64,000 nt of DNA from Eutrigla gurnardus. Taxonomy: Eukaryota > Chordata > Actinopteri > Perciformes > Triglidae. A model generated the notes under the pieces. It did no database searches. It was not told the origin of the DNA and was given only the letters and a program-made list of their open reading frames with translations. Below are positions 35,421 through 47,915 of this stretch, in pieces; position 1 is the stretch's first letter; every line of letters begins with the position of its first letter. The stretch spans positions 3,970,603-4,034,602 of the forward strand of contig OY741276.1 of assembly GCA_963514095.1 (NCBI GenBank). Reading direction: 5' to 3'. A program made the position numbers and the translations under genes.

Positions 35421-36152
35421 ATGATACATTAAACTTACAGACGCTTACAGACGTTGGACAAAGAAAGAAAAAAAGATTATATGTAAAGATCTGCTTGTTT
35501 ACGCCAATAATAGCGCTGTAATGTGAGGATGAATGATCGCTCCTCAGCCAAAAGCATAACTGCTTCTGACGGAAACAGAGCGGAGACGCCAGATCTGGAT
35601 GAACCCAATTGGACTCACAAGGGGCCAAGATGACTTATAGTACGCACTCTCCAGTATGAATCCCCCCCTTTACCACTACAAGTACCGACTTTGTGCTTAC
35701 AACAATCCTTTTTTAACACCCACCGTGTCAAGTGGCTGGGATGGCTCTGAGGTTAAAAGAAGGAGAAAGACAGTGAGAGAGGAGGAGGGGGAGCAGCTAC
35801 CAGGGCGGCAGAGTGAGCGCCCACAGATACAGTAAACAAATTAAGTCAGACTTTATTTTGAGGGGGCCGGCTGCACCGAGCATGAGCTGGCGTCTGGTCT
35901 CGGTGTCAGCTAGAGGACCTTTATGTGAGCCCGCGGTCCATATCACGCCCTAATGAGGCAATGGAAAGGCGTGCAGGGGCCGGCACATCACCAGAAAAAC
36001 AGCACCCAGAAAAATACCAACTTAATAAGGCAATACAAGCAAATGAATGATTTTTTAGAATCATGTTTTAAACAAGTAGCCCTCCCTGAGCACGCAGAGA
36101 TGGAAGGGGTGAGAGGAAATCTGCATAATATGGGAGTGTGTAAGCGTGTGCA

Positions 36153-36175
36153 TGTGTGTGTGTGTGTGTGTGTGT
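36153..36175. repeat. (TG)n microsatellite
   Basis: Short TG tract about 60 bases upstream of the first octamer module. Confidence 0.92.
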
Positions 36176-36230
36176 AAACAAATTCTTCTATAAACCTGGC
36201 AGAGCGGAGGCTGCCACAGACATCAGCTCC

Positions 36231-36290
36231 GCATTTGCATATTCATGGCTCAATTTGCACTTGGCTATGCAAATGTATGCAAACATCGTT
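36231..36290. promoter_or_regulatory. Octamer (POU-type) inverted module, copy 1
   Basis: GCATTTGCATATTC at 36231-36244 holds the reverse octamer ATTTGCAT (36233-36240). TATGCAAATGTATGCAAA at 36266-36283 holds the forward octamer ATGCAAAT (36267-36274) and a second ATGCAAA two bases on. The starts of the facing octamers are 34 bases apart. ATGCAAAT is the classic POU-domain (Oct) site. The same layout recurs at 58419-58477. Enhancer function is inferred. Confidence 0.5.
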
Positions 36291-36359
36291 TCAGAACATT
36301 TCAAAAATAGAAACCAGCATTCCAAACGACGTTGTGCCTCTTAATATGCAGCCACACAA

Positions 36360-38960
36360 GAAAAAAAAAAATTAGTGGGGGGAAAATCGAACGGGCCGAG
36401 TAACGACTGAATATCTGATTTAAAGCGGAGAGCCGCGCTGCAATCTTCTGCAAACAAGTGAAAGCGGGATTCGCACCCCGGCGCTCCGTGTTGCCGTGTG
36501 TAATGTCGATATGTAAGCGGTTAAATATAAAGTTTTTTAATTACATTTTTTTGATACCATCCCTGTGTGTATTGTGTTTTGTTAAAGCACCATAATATGT
36601 AAATATGTTAAGATGTTCTTTTTGGTACGACCCGTGTTTCCCTCCGGCTTATTTTTTTTTGTGTGGTAATTAGACTTGGATGGGTTTTTGAAAAATGAGG
36701 GGTAAAATTATTGTTTCCAGACTCCACCACTACAGCGAGTACATCAAAAATAAAAAAAAAAGAGCATAATTTGATTCACATTACTCTCTGCATGAACCAA
36801 ACGCTGCATGTTTCATTATGAAACACTTTTCTATTATGGCGTTCCTAATCTTGGCAGCCGCGCTGGTTGAACTCGTCTTCCTCACCTTCCTCGTCTTCAT
36901 CGTCCACAACGCGGCACATTGTCTCCTCTTCAGGATTGGGGGGGGTTTCTCTTAGACAAGAAGATGAATGGAAGGGGAAGAGTTCAGCAAAACTACTTTT
37001 TTTTTTGTTGCTTAAATCCTATTCATCTGCTGGGCACAAGGCAGGGTAAGCTGTTCCCCTGGCGCAGGGGTCCGTCTGAGGGGCCATGTGGGGCCCTCCG
37101 GAGCTTTATCTCTCCTCCCTGTGCTCCTCAGGATAAACGGCTCCACATGGAGTCCTAATCCCCCCTCTTCACCCAGTCCTTTCCTTTCCTTACATCCTTG
37201 CTTTTTGTATCTCCCCCTTTTCCCTTCTCCTCTCCCCCTCTCTCCCCCCTTTGCCCCACAAATGGCAATAGCCGGCCTGTAGGGACTCTGTGCTCCTTCT
37301 TCTATACGAGACAAACAGTTCACCCCAGGAGAGGCTTGTTAAACCCTCAACCGCGGTTTGAGCCCGGTTCTGCTGTTTTGCAAAATGTGTTAATTTTATG
37401 ACACTTAAAGCCAGCCGTAAAAAGCAAAGCCCCGGCTAATTAGCCGGCGGTGTGAGGTGAGTGGCAGAGAGTGGGCACGCCACTGCTCGAGGTGCCTTAA
37501 TCATTGTTTACGAGAGAGCTCAGCAGGGCTTTTTTGGCTCTTGCCCTCCTCTCATCACCTTCCTCTCTATAGTTCCCCCCCCACCCTCCTCCGTTTAGCC
37601 TCTTTCCCGCAATTCTATCGTTACTCACTTAGCGGCGTGCTATCCCTCACAGAGAATAACAAGATAAAGCAGTTAGACACAGCGCTGCGAGCAGTGATGT
37701 ACTCTCTTAAAGAATGATTTGTGCAACAAAAAAGAAAATTGCACCAAGACGTGTTTTTTTTTTTCATGTTGCATGGATTTCATTACAAGGGGAGCAAATG
37801 CAGCAGAAAATACCCTTTAACTAACCGACACATAATCACATAATCTTCTTCTTCTTCTTTTTCTTCTTCTTCTTCTTCTTCAGGTTTATTTAAAGAGTGT
37901 CCCTTAATGGTGCCGCTTCTCACAAGTGGCTACAAGCCTCATTTGGCTTTGTTGGGCTGGTACAATGGGGGGGTACCATTGATAGGTGAGTGCATTACCA
38001 TTCATGGAGGGAGAGGTTTGGGGAGCAGAAAGTGGCTGCTGCCTCTTTAAGATGGGTTTAAGTGATCAAAATTTCATGCAAGGCTGCAATTGGTGGTATA
38101 ATGTTGCTCTTTAAGAGAGTTGCCTAATGATTGCCATGTGTGGACAGTGGGTTTTTTGGAAGGGGATTTTGTGGAGGCAGGGGCTGGGGGGGGGGCTGAG
38201 TCTAGGCCAGACTGTGAAGTAGACTGGTGAGGTCTGGGGGGGGCTTGGAAAGCTGAGTGGAGAGGAGAGAGAAGTCTCACGGAGGGGCTCAGAAAAGGCC
38301 AGCCATATGAGATTACAACATACCTAAGAAATGTGCTCGTCGGGAAAGTTTGTGTATTTTGGGAAGTGCTCCAAATTTTCCACAGACAGCTTTTTATTTT
38401 TTGGGTTATCTCACTCTCCCCCGCCTCTCCCTCTCGCCGTAGTTTGGACTAATTGCGTGGCGTAGCGCCCGCAGAGTCAATATGAGAAACTCTGCCTCCC
38501 CCCCTTTCCCTCACCTCTCTTTCAAAACATTCATACCATGTGTATTTTTCAATGCAAAGGATAACATGTCTGTATATTTTTTCGAGCGTGCGGGTTCAGG
38601 GTTTCTTTTTGTAGGTTTAATTTGAAAAGGATGACATTTTGTAGCGGGGAGTGAGAGAACCGATGTTTCCAGCTTTGCGGCCGACGGAGAAGGCGAGCGG
38701 CGGGGACACGGGAAAATAAACGCAGGGCATTAAGATGTTTGACTGAACTCGGGGAAAGGTTCATCCCATATTATTAAAGTAATTGTAGTATTTATTCACC
38801 TTTAATGATGCGTTTTAGTGCACAAATGCACATCAATCAAATACTGGTCTTAATTTACACTATTCACAGGTGATTTAAAGAACAGCCATTTAAATGCAGT
38901 TTTCCTCTAAACAATCAAAGTAAAAGCGACACATTTGGACACACATTTGGACTCAGCAGG
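36360..38960. other. Unique non-coding sequence
   Basis: A short A-run near 36361, TCCTC-triplet-rich sequence near 36880-36905, C/T-rich sequence at 37210-37260, the TTC tract, and G8-G9 runs near 38188. No gene seen. Confidence 0.55.
37844..37881. repeat. (TTC)n microsatellite
   Basis: TTC triplets with one extra-T interruption near 37859. Confidence 0.93.
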
Positions 38961-38962
38961 CT

Positions 38963-39093
38963 GCACAGCAGCATCTCTCCAGCAACAGCATCACTCCAGC
39001 AGCAACAGCATCACTCCAGAAGCAGCATCACTCCAGAAGCAGCAGCATCACTCCAGCAGCATCACTCCAGCAGCATCACTCCAGCATTAGCAG
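38963..39093. repeat. Minisatellite, CATCACTCCAG(C/A)AGCAG units
   Basis: About 130 bases of imperfect units CAGCATCACTCCAG with 15-18-base spacing and AGC-triplet padding. The unit length is variable, as expected from slippage mixed with unequal exchange. Confidence 0.88.
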
Positions 39094-39325
39094 TGAGTTC
39101 AGGCCTCCACCTGCTGCCGGCCTCTCTCGCACCGCGTGGTCACAGATCAGTAGTGTCCGGCGTGCGGAGCTCCAAAGGCCTGCCGACGCTGACCTGCAGT
39201 TAGAGGGCTCGCTGCAGCACCTTGACTCCACCGCTAAGTGCCTGGCTCAAGAGACGCCGTCACATTCATGTAGTTGTGTGGCTTTCATGGGTTTTACTCA
39301 GAGGAAGGGCCACTGCATGAGCAGA

Positions 39326-39450
39326 CTAGGGATGCAGGATCGTATCGCTGATCGGGATGAAAACATTGGGATTCATAATCGGATATTGTGGTCGAGAAGT
39401 GAAAAATAGAGCCTGATTTTAAAAAGTAGGCTTCTAGGAAGCATCAGAAA
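39326..39450 (+). repeat. Unclassified repeat B, copy 1
   Basis: The segments 'TATCGCTGATCGGGATGA' and 'GAAAAATAGAGCCTGATTTT', plus 'AGGAAGCATCAGAAA', recur in reverse complement at 44330-44510. The family is unknown to me. It has no coding part and is AT-rich. Similarity fades after about 39450, so the two copies probably differ by truncation. Confidence 0.68.
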
Positions 39451-40530
39451 TATTTTATATGCGTCCATTATTATTATATTATTTATGATCCTTCACTTAA
39501 GGATTATTTTTACAGCTTACAAAACTTCTGCGTTATTTCACAAAACCAATGTTAAAACAAGGATTTCTTGTTCAAGCTTGTACTAGTTATAACTTTAACA
39601 TGTTGATAAACAAAGAAAAGGTCCATCATTGCCCAGAAGACAGTTTAGCCTCAAACAATCATATAGATGATGAATAAACATGTTACACGTTTGATTTAAA
39701 CAACTATCTGTGGACGTAATCTGACGTCTGCTGGTAAGAAAAGTTTCTAGTATGTCATAATGACAATTTTGCTTTTCATTGTGGCATCAATATGCTTCGC
39801 TCGCAGCTAAATGGAGAATTAAGAGGATTTAATCTGTATTGTTCCCAATGCCTTATTGCTGTGACTTATCAAACCGGATTGTAGTTTCCAGTAATAATCT
39901 GTAGATTTGAGTGTTATAGTGATTTAATATGATGTCATGTAAGTGTTGATGGGTAGCGGCGACATGATAAACGGGTGATATAGACGCGCGGAGCATGTAG
40001 CAGGACGAAAAGGGTATTTATCTGCGTCCGGCTGTGTTGCCGGCTGCCCTGCTCGCTGTTGCCGCTCTCACATAGATACTTATCGGCTTTTAGAGGCGGC
40101 GATTCACCCCTATCACCCATCAACAGCACCTGGCGACATACGCTGCCTCACCACTACAAATCCCATTACCTTTATCCTTAGCTAATACCGGGGTGCTGCT
40201 GCCTCCTGTCAGGGCCCACGGCACAAACAATTTGCTTTCTTCCTCCTTCCATTTCACAGAAGTGCTCACGGTCGGAGCCGTGGGGGGGTGGGGGGTGGGG
40301 GTGGGTGCTGGTTAGGGCGAGCTGCGGGGCCCTGCTCCGATTGTCACACAAACTTTTGGAAATGGTTGACAGAGTTAAAGTAGCTTCGGGGCCCCGAAGA
40401 GTTTCGGATTTCAGACGGTGTCACATTATCGGCCTGGTAGGAGCCGAACCCAAACGAGCTAAGAATGGATATATAGCTGACAATTTGAGCCATGTGACGC
40501 GTAGGGAGCATTTATTTGCTCAGCATTTAC

Positions 40531-40577
<47 letters not shown>

Positions 40578-41990
40578 ATCATCCCTGATGCGTCTGGGCT
40601 TGTTGTGTTCGGATCGACTCCGCCTGCCTGACCCCGCTGACCCGAGTGCATTCCTTTTCCGACGTGATTGGCAGCCCATGCAAATACTACACAACCATGA
40701 CTGGCAGTGAGAGCCACTCCGTGCCCTTCCCACAATGCCCCTGGCCCCTCCCCGTCAATAGACGCTGAGCTGGCGTCATTGTCCAGATACAGTGACCTTT
40801 TACCTCTTCCCAACGTTTAGCGCTTCCTGGGAACCACCCCAGAACTTTCCCCTGCGATCCGGATTGGAATGCGTGATCTCTCCGTTTGCTATCTCTGCAT
40901 TTATTTTTTAACTTCTCTATCTCTGTCTGCATCCCTCTCCCCCCCCAGCAGTCCCAGCTACGACACACGGAGTCGCGTAGGGGGAGATGTTTTTTAAAAG
41001 CCCACTAAACAATATAACCCATTAGCATAAATGTGGGTCTGTCTCTCCGACTTCCTGCGATTGCTTTAAGGATCGCAAAGCAAACAGCTTCAGGTGTTTG
41101 TTTGGTGGGCTGGCTTTCCGAGGCCTTGGGGCACCAAAATGCATCACGGCTCCGACTGTGTGGAACATCCGCAGGGCGACCCCGGCCGACCCCTGTTCTC
41201 TAATGTCACACAGCGGCGGTGGGCCGAGTCAATGAAACGAACAGCCGGCGATCAAAGAGGCGACAAGGACGCTCGCGACGGTGGGGATGAAGTTACCGAT
41301 GTTACGACGCAGCGACGCAAACGCGACGGCTTCCCCCCGCAGCACTCGGCGGCGGCGGCGGCGGTGTTGAGGCCTCGGAGGTATTTGGATCATTAATGGA
41401 TCCCACCGCCGAGCTGTTATGCAGCACTGTACGCTGCCTGGGAATATTCCCTAATGATTTCCACAGACCTCAAGCTTGCCTCTTTCCCCCTCCCAGCCTA
41501 ATCTGTTATTCCTTTTGTTCATTTCCCCTTTTGTTCTTTCTCTTTATATTTTTTTTGCTTCTATTCTTTAATTACTGTTCCCACCCAGCGAGGGCTCTGT
41601 CTCCGTGGCCCCCCTCACGTCCCGGGAGAAGCAGGGAGACGCGACCATGTGGCTTTCGCTGACAATGACATGAATGGCCACGGTGGCAGGGCCACCTCTC
41701 TGAGGACTGGGACACGGAGGGGGGAGGAGGGAGGGTGGGGGAGGGTGCAAGGGGAGGTGGAGGAGGAGAAAAGATGGAGAGAATGAAAAGGGGTGGGAAA
41801 GATGAGCCCGGGGAGCCCCGGTTCAACCCTTATTTCTCTTTCTCTGGGAAGGAATTGTCCGTTCCCTGGGTGGTTTTTAGAGAGGAAGGTGGAATGAGGA
41901 GAGGGGAGGGGAGGCGCTCTAAATCACCGGCAAACAAGAGGCAAAACTTCAACAAATCCTGAATTTCTATTAGCGCTTTAGCCTCGGTGA
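39451..41990. other. Unique non-coding sequence
   Basis: AT-rich to 39900, then mixed. A CpG-rich part at 41160-41420 ends in GGCGG triplets near 41350. Purine-rich runs fill 41718-41790. No gene. Confidence 0.55.
40536..40576. repeat. (CA)n microsatellite
   Basis: Pure CA tract of about 41 bases. Confidence 0.95.
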
Positions 41991-41999
41991 TGTAACAGC

Positions 42000-42480
42000 T
42001 TTGCCCAGGAGGCAAATAAAAGTTAATGACAGAGGATTATTTTACCACCAGTCAAGCTCCATGGAGGACTGAATCAGTACTTATGGTGGTCAAGAATTTA
42101 TTCCCAGCAGGCACTCCTGATCCATAAAAAGCAGCATGGCATCCGGCGAGCGGTGCCGCGGTGGTTCTCCGGTGAGGACGGGAGTTCAGGGTGGCGCGAT
42201 GTTAATAACGCCGAGTTAAACTGTTCCAACCTTTCGCTTTCCGACGTCGCGTGGAATGTCATAAATACGTGCGCCCCCGCCGCGAGTAATCGCAGACGCC
42301 GCGCTGTGTATAAGTGTATAATAGCATATGCACACACACGTCCGTGAATAAGTCTATATTCCCTCCGAGCTGACAACTTAATGCCGTCTCAGCCGCGGCA
42401 ACAAGATGGAATCAGATTGGCAGAATATCAGCGAAATCCAGACTGAAAGCGGAGCTCGTCGAAATCTGTAGAAAAAAGGA
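42000..42480. promoter_or_regulatory. Candidate regulatory block
   Basis: Unique CpG-containing sequence with GTTAATGACAG near 42022, GTTAATAACGCCG near 42200 and CGCGAGTAATCGCAG near 42280. No tandem repeats. Confidence 0.25.
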
Positions 42481-42531
42481 ATAATTCACATATAAGCTGG
42501 AGAAGGAAAGACACAGTTGTTACCCCCCCCC

Positions 42532-42565
<34 letters not shown>

Positions 42566-42577
42566 ATCATCATCATC
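42532..42577. repeat. (CA)n(CAT)n compound microsatellite
   Basis: A CA tract to about 42564, followed directly by CAT triplets; preceded by a C9 run. Confidence 0.93.
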
Positions 42578-43007
42578 CCACCCCCACCCTCCAACCTACG
42601 CATGCTGCTCTCTGCCAACTCGTCCATGTTCACTCCACACACATCTCCACCAGATCATTTTTGTTTTAATAGAATCGCTTAAAACAATTAATTACTGTCG
42701 CCTTTTCTCCCCCCCCCCCATACACCTCTCCCTTTACCCCCCCCCAACTCAATCCCTCTCTCACTCTCTCATTCCCCTGCGTCGTCGGAGATACAGGCGG
42801 TAATAAAAAGGCGTTTATTGGACGATTTTCTGGAGGCCCGTTGGTTATTAACATGTAAATTAAATCATCACAGCTGTTCCATTTTCAATCAGATGGAGTT
42901 TGAGGGAGGCGGGTGCAGACGAGGACCCCGGTGCACTGATTTTATTACGCACACCTTCATTAGGAGCCCTGCAGCCACCATCACCACCACAACAATCAAC
43001 CTCCTGA

Positions 43008-43026
43008 CACACACACACACACACAC
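43008..43026. repeat. (CA)n microsatellite, short
   Basis: Nine CA units. Confidence 0.9.
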
Positions 43027-43399
43027 TGCACCGTTCATGCAAAGTGTTCTGACTAGCATGCAAGCTACTCCCACATAAGCTCACTAAAGTGCTTGTTTAA
43101 AACCCACCTTTTTTTAAAAATGATTTTTCACATGGGATGTTTCAGCTTCACCTTGTCCGGGGTAATGTACATGAATCGGCGGCAGCCAAATGCTCACGGA
43201 TCGATACTCTTTCCTCCTGATTGTCCCACTGAGTGGCCATCTCGTCCCCTGAGCTCTTGACCCCAAACATGGAAAGCGACACGCTCTTAAAGACGCCGAC
43301 GCCTCGCTGATGGCTGTTGGTTAAAAAAAAAAAAAAGAAGAAGCCTCGGAGCATCCGATCGTCCGGGGAAGACGAGCAACAGACGAATGGCTGTAACTC

Positions 43400-43990
43400 A
43401 AAGAAATTGTCAGAAAACGCGTCCGATGATGGACTTTACCAATGATCATTTTTCTAATGCATATATATGTTTTAAAGGCCTCGGAGGCGACCAATCCCAT
43501 AAAGGAGCAGTGTGTAAAAGCGTGGGGCGGCGAGGCGGCGGGACTCGGGCGGCGATGAGATATCGGTCCGCCCGCGTAGAAAGGTTAATGTTACCCACAG
43601 AACATGCTAATGGTCTCTGCTTTGACAATGGCCTGTGGGGAGTGTGGCTGGAAACCTCATGGAAGCTAACTCATCGACACATAAATTGTACATTTTCAAC
43701 AATTTCATTATGATCTACACCATCTTACCGTGACATATATCAATAGGGACAGAGTGGATGGTCTTATTTTTCTTGCTTTTTCCCCTTAACTCGCAGGCCT
43801 GAGAGGATATTGATCTTTCGTCTCTTCATAGGAAGAATCACATTATTGCCGGGCGGAGGATAAAGTGCTGCGGCCGTATGGAAATTGAAGCACGGGGGAA
43901 TCTTTGGCATGCAGCAATAAGGTAATGCATGTCAAAACATTAATAGCATTTATCTTCTTAATACGTATAAATGGATCGGCCGGTTTGCAA
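43400..43990. promoter_or_regulatory. Candidate regulatory block
   Basis: Unique sequence with GCATATATATG near 43459, GGTTAATGTTACCC near 43583 and AACATTAATAGC near 43937. Composition swings from CpG-rich (43500-43560) to AT-rich. Confidence 0.27.
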
Positions 43991-44154
43991 CATATAGGTG
44001 AACTGTAGTTACCAGCTAAATGACGGTGAGGGTTACTTTAGGTGTATCGTTGAAGTATGACAATTAAATGTCACCAAAACAAGTCACGATATGATTACGA
44101 TAATCATCACAATATGATTAAAACGCTTAAAATCATTTTTTTTCACTTTATTGT

Positions 44155-44236
44155 ATGACATGTTATGATGTGAAGCACTTTGAGTCTGCCTTGTGTATGA
44201 AATGTGCTCTACAAATAAAGTTGCCTTGCCTTAAAA
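44155..44236 (+). repeat. LINE 3' tail (L2/CR1-type)
   Basis: The run 'GAAGCACTTTGAG', 'TGTGTATGAAATGTGC', 'CTACAAATAAAGTTGCC' is the typical teleost LINE 3' end, closing with short tandem copies of TTGCC. CR1- and L2-type LINEs end in short tandem repeats rather than poly(A). Only the last ~80 bases are present, so it is a dead 5'-truncated insertion. L2 is the likelier assignment. Confidence 0.72.
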
Positions 44237-44329
44237 TGGCATTAAAACATACCGGAATCAAGAAACAATGCGTCTTTTTAAAGCAGAAGTAAAAAAATAG
44301 AAATAAATTAAATAAATAGTGACATCTGT

Positions 44330-44510
44330 TCTTTCTGATACTTCCTGGAGGCCTATTTTTTAAAATCAGGCTCTATTTTTCACATCTTTTTCATGATCCA
44401 ATCAACAATATTCACGTTTATCCCGATAAAGAAAATTCACCACCATCAACTTATTGTGAATCAACCCGATCAGCGATAAAATCCCATATCATCCCATCCC
44501 TTATTATTTT
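44330..44510 (-). repeat. Unclassified repeat B, copy 2 (inverted)
   Basis: Read on the minus strand it holds 'TATCGCTGATCGGGTTGATT', 'GAAAAATAGAGCCTGATTTT' and 'AGGAAGTATCAGAAA', matching 39326-39450. About 100 bases on the plus side separate it from the LINE tail ending at 44236, so repeat B may be part of a larger composite. Function unknown. Confidence 0.68.
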
Positions 44511-44617
44511 CTCTTCAGATGATGCAAAGCATATTAAATGTGTTTTAAACATTAGATTTGTTCTTTCTTCAAGCTTTAAGAGAGAGTTTTGCCTTTGAAG
44601 CTAAATGCTAAATCCAT

Positions 44618-44721
44618 GCTGCTGCTGGTGGTGGTGGTGGAGGTGGTGGTGTTGGTGGTGGAGGTTGTGGTGGTGGTGGTGGTGGTGGTGATGGAGGTTG
44701 TGGTGGTGATGGTGGTGGTGA
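44618..44721. repeat. GGT-rich triplet tract with GAT/GAG/TGT variants
   Basis: About 100 bases of GGT triplets with scattered GAG, TTG and GAT triplets after a short GCT run. It produces spurious valine-rich (plus) and histidine/threonine-rich (minus) frames. Confidence 0.92.
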
Positions 44722-45079
44722 GGCTGGTTTTCTGCGTGAGGAGTCTGACGGCAGCTCGTGGTTGGCGGTGAGATAATGGATTGACCTCTAGTCCGCCCGC
44801 GCAGAGTGGCTGCATTATAGCAAAGCCAGTGTGAATAAAAGAAAAGATGGTTATTTTTAGCGGCCCAATTGAAATGCTGAAGGAATCTGTCACTGGGCTC
44901 AGAGTGCAGAGTTGTGAGGGAGATAAAATCATATGGTGAAAGACAGAAAAGAAAAGAGGAAAGTAAAGGAGAGATTAGAGGAGCCGGAGGAAGAAGAAGG
45001 AAAAACAAGCAGTAAAGGAAATGTGGCTGGAAACGTTTACCATGATGCTGTCGCCTACATCTCCTGCAAAAAAAAAAAA

Positions 45080-46060
45080 AATCAACAGACACAATCCTAA
45101 AAGGAGATGCATAATTTACATAAATTATATATTTACCCAGATTAATTAGCATATATATTTGAATTAGGATTTAAAAAGCTTTAAGGCCTATTTTGATTAT
45201 TCCACCACGACTCCCGACGTCTGATCGCGCTGAAAAGCAGATGTGAATTTGTATATTCAACATTAATACACTATGCTAATAGTGGCTAATACCGATATGC
45301 AGATTTACTTAATTACTAAATGGGTTTTACTCTGCTTTGCCACAGTGAGTCAAGTATGTTTGTTTTAGTTTATGTTCAAAGAGGCTTACAGGAACTCACA
45401 TCCTCCAATTAATGCGAGAGGAATTAACTTGATTTTGGCTGGTTTCCCATAAAAAAAATGAAGGAAAAAAAAACAATAAAAAACCCCCATCCTGCATCCT
45501 CTCCTCCTCCTCGTCTTTATGATTATTGCCGTCCTGAGAATCATCATCATCACCATCGCTCTAATTTGCCTCATTAGTTACAGTAGTTAGGGGTAACGAT
45601 GATCCTCCTGTAATATGTCACCAACCTTTATGTGTAATCCGGAGGAGCCGAGCGTGCCGGCGTGGAGCGCTATTACAAACCCAGTTGAATATATCAAGCT
45701 AGTAAACAGTGCAGTTTATTGGCGCGGGCTGCTGTTTTATGACTTAATCTCCCGCGGTAACGCAACTCGGCTACAGGTCACGTTGCTTTATCGCCGCGGA
45801 GCTAAATAATCAATAACGTGGGGATGCTTTTCTATCCAAGGGGAGAAAAGATCTTTAAAATAAAATTGCCCGCTCGGAAGCGTCTAAAGACGACGTGGGA
45901 AAAGTTGAGGAAAGTGAATTTACGTACTGCGGCGTGCTCTGCTTCCCCCCTGGTTTTGTTTTCATTTGATCCGAGCTCGTTCAGCCTGCAGCATGTAAAT
46001 GTGATAATGTCAAATATCTATTTATGGTGCACAGCGAGGGTGTCTAGTGGCTCGGGAAGG
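45080..46060. promoter_or_regulatory. Long candidate regulatory block
   Basis: Nearly 1 kb with only short A-runs. Cores include CAGATTAATTAGCATATAT near 45140, ACTATGCTAATAGTGGC near 45270, ACTTAATTACTAAATGG near 45307 and CTCCAATTAATGCGAG near 45403. Motif density is among the highest here. Confidence 0.37.
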
Positions 46061-47340
46061 TATTTATCCCGAAGGTCCGTCTCCCCATCCACCATACTGC
46101 CCTTACCCCCAACAATCTAAAGATACACAACCCCCCCATGTACCCCCACCCCTCTCTCGTGTCACATGCAACATTGATTGTCTGTTATATTACATTGATC
46201 AAGGGGTGATAACTTGTAATAATTGGATGTTAAATTAAAGAGCTCTCTCTCCTAGTTCTCGCCATCTCAATTGTAATTGTCATTGGGTGGCAGTTATGAT
46301 GATGTATGAGGGATTGTGTTTTGCGCAGTGGAGCATGACCCCGATGAGTAATGCTCCTTTTGGCTGCTTGGCATCTCGCCATTTTCTCTAGCGTTTCTTC
46401 AGTTGGACTTCTGGAGGGGGGAGGGGGGGGGGGGGGAGAGAGCGTAAGCGTGGCTTTGGGAGACGGGAGAGGATTAAGGCAACTGTTTATTTTTTTTGCT
46501 TTCTCTGTTAGCATCTGTTTTAGCGCCCTCCTGAGTCGAGCTTGTGTCTGCTGGTCCCGACTTGCCCGCCGTGCTGTCACCTGACCCGGGAGTGACAAAG
46601 CAGAGTCCTTACCCCTTATTATGAGAACACGGGGTCAAAGGCACAGACGCATATGACAGGCACCTCCTCGCTCCCCGACCCCTGTCACATCTCATCCATA
46701 AGAGCCGCCACCATAGGCTCCGCGTTACAGACAAGGACACATATACTGCTCGAGTATATCATCCGCAGGAGTCATCCTCCAGAGGAGGGAGGGGGGAGGA
46801 GAGGGGGAACAGCCTCTACACAAGGTCCTTTTGCGGAGAAAAAAAAGAGTGTTTATGGTGTCTACAGCACCGTGCACTTCACTAACCATTTCACCACTCC
46901 GGCTGTCAGATGGCTGGAGTCTCTGCTGCCTCCTCCAAGCTTTTAAAAAACTATTCTGTTTGAAAAATGGCAGTTTGGTCACGAGGGGTGAAAAAACGAT
47001 TATTTATTGTAAGAATTAACAGTGTTGTTGGGACGTTAACAATTCCCCTAAAACAGCGAATGCGTCTTCTCCGGTGTTTAACCCGCTCTCCTTTGAAGCT
47101 GATGAGCAAGCAAACAACAACAAAAAGATGATTGTGGCGCCGCGATAACCGAGTTACAATTCATAAAACTGTCACCTGCTCCGGTTCAAGCTCAATAAAA
47201 AGCTTACGGCAGAGGAATGGCCGACTTCGCTGGAGCGAAGCCAGCAGGCGCTCTTGCATTAAAAAGCCCCAACGCATGCAGGCTGCTGCATAAAGAACCC
47301 GTTAAAGACGCACACGTAGACAAGTATGCTCCGTAAACAA
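46061..47340. other. Unique non-coding sequence
   Basis: A purine-rich patch with G12 near 46425 and mixed sequence up to the minisatellite. No exon recognised. Confidence 0.55.
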
Positions 47341-47343
47341 CAC

Positions 47344-47735
47344 TGTTGGGAGGCGTTAAGACGGCGTTGGGACACGTTGGGACGCGATGGTACGGCATTG
47401 GGACGTGTTGGGACACGTTGGGACACGTTGGGATGCATTGGGACGCGATGGGACGGCGTTAAGACGGCGTTGGGACACGTTCGGAGGCGATGGTACGGCA
47501 TTGGGACGCGTTGGGACGCTGTTGGGATGGCGTTGGGACAAGGGATGCGATGGGACGGCGTTGGGACGGCGTTGGGACATGATGGGACGCTGTTGGGACG
47601 CTGTTGGGACAGCGTTAAGACGGTGTTAGGACACGTTGGGATGCGATTGGACACTGCTGGGACACGTTGGGACGCTGTTGGGACACATTGGGACACTGTT
47701 GGGACGCGTTGGGACATGTTGGGACATGTTGGGGC
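47344..47735. repeat. Minisatellite, ~10-bp unit GTTGGGACRC
   Basis: About 390 bases built of a 10-12-base unit, most often GTTGGGACAC, GTTGGGACGC or GATGGGACGG. A longer period is visible: a block starting 'GGCGTTAAGACGGCGTTGGG' at 47352 recurs at 47455 (offset 103) and in part at 47612. Because three 10-mers make ten codons and the unit has few stops, long frames stay open on both strands; these are not genes. Confidence 0.92.
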
Positions 47736-47889
47736 GCCCTAGCCATGTTTTCTCGTCAAATAAGCAAACGGAGGCTGAGGAGACGACAGTGAGCCAGCAG
47801 TTCTGGAGGAAGACGAGGAGGAGGATGCAGCCCAACATTTAAACTCACAGAGCTACACCGCCTAAAGTAAATACACATGTACCTACAGT

Positions 47890-47915
47890 ACACACACACA
47901 CACACACACACACAC
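47890..47915. repeat. (AC)13 microsatellite
   Basis: Pure tract. Confidence 0.95.

Noticed and set aside
38963..39093. Regularly spaced repeats resembling a CRISPR array
   Set aside because: Units are short and the 'spacers' are just AGC padding; the genome is that of a vertebrate, so this is a minisatellite.
44601..45152. 183-codon His-rich minus-strand frame
   Set aside because: About a third of it is the GGT-rich tract; the remainder shows no domain.
47259..47742. 138- to 152-codon frames over the minisatellite
   Set aside because: They are the translation of a 10-bp tandem unit, open on both strands and in several frames.
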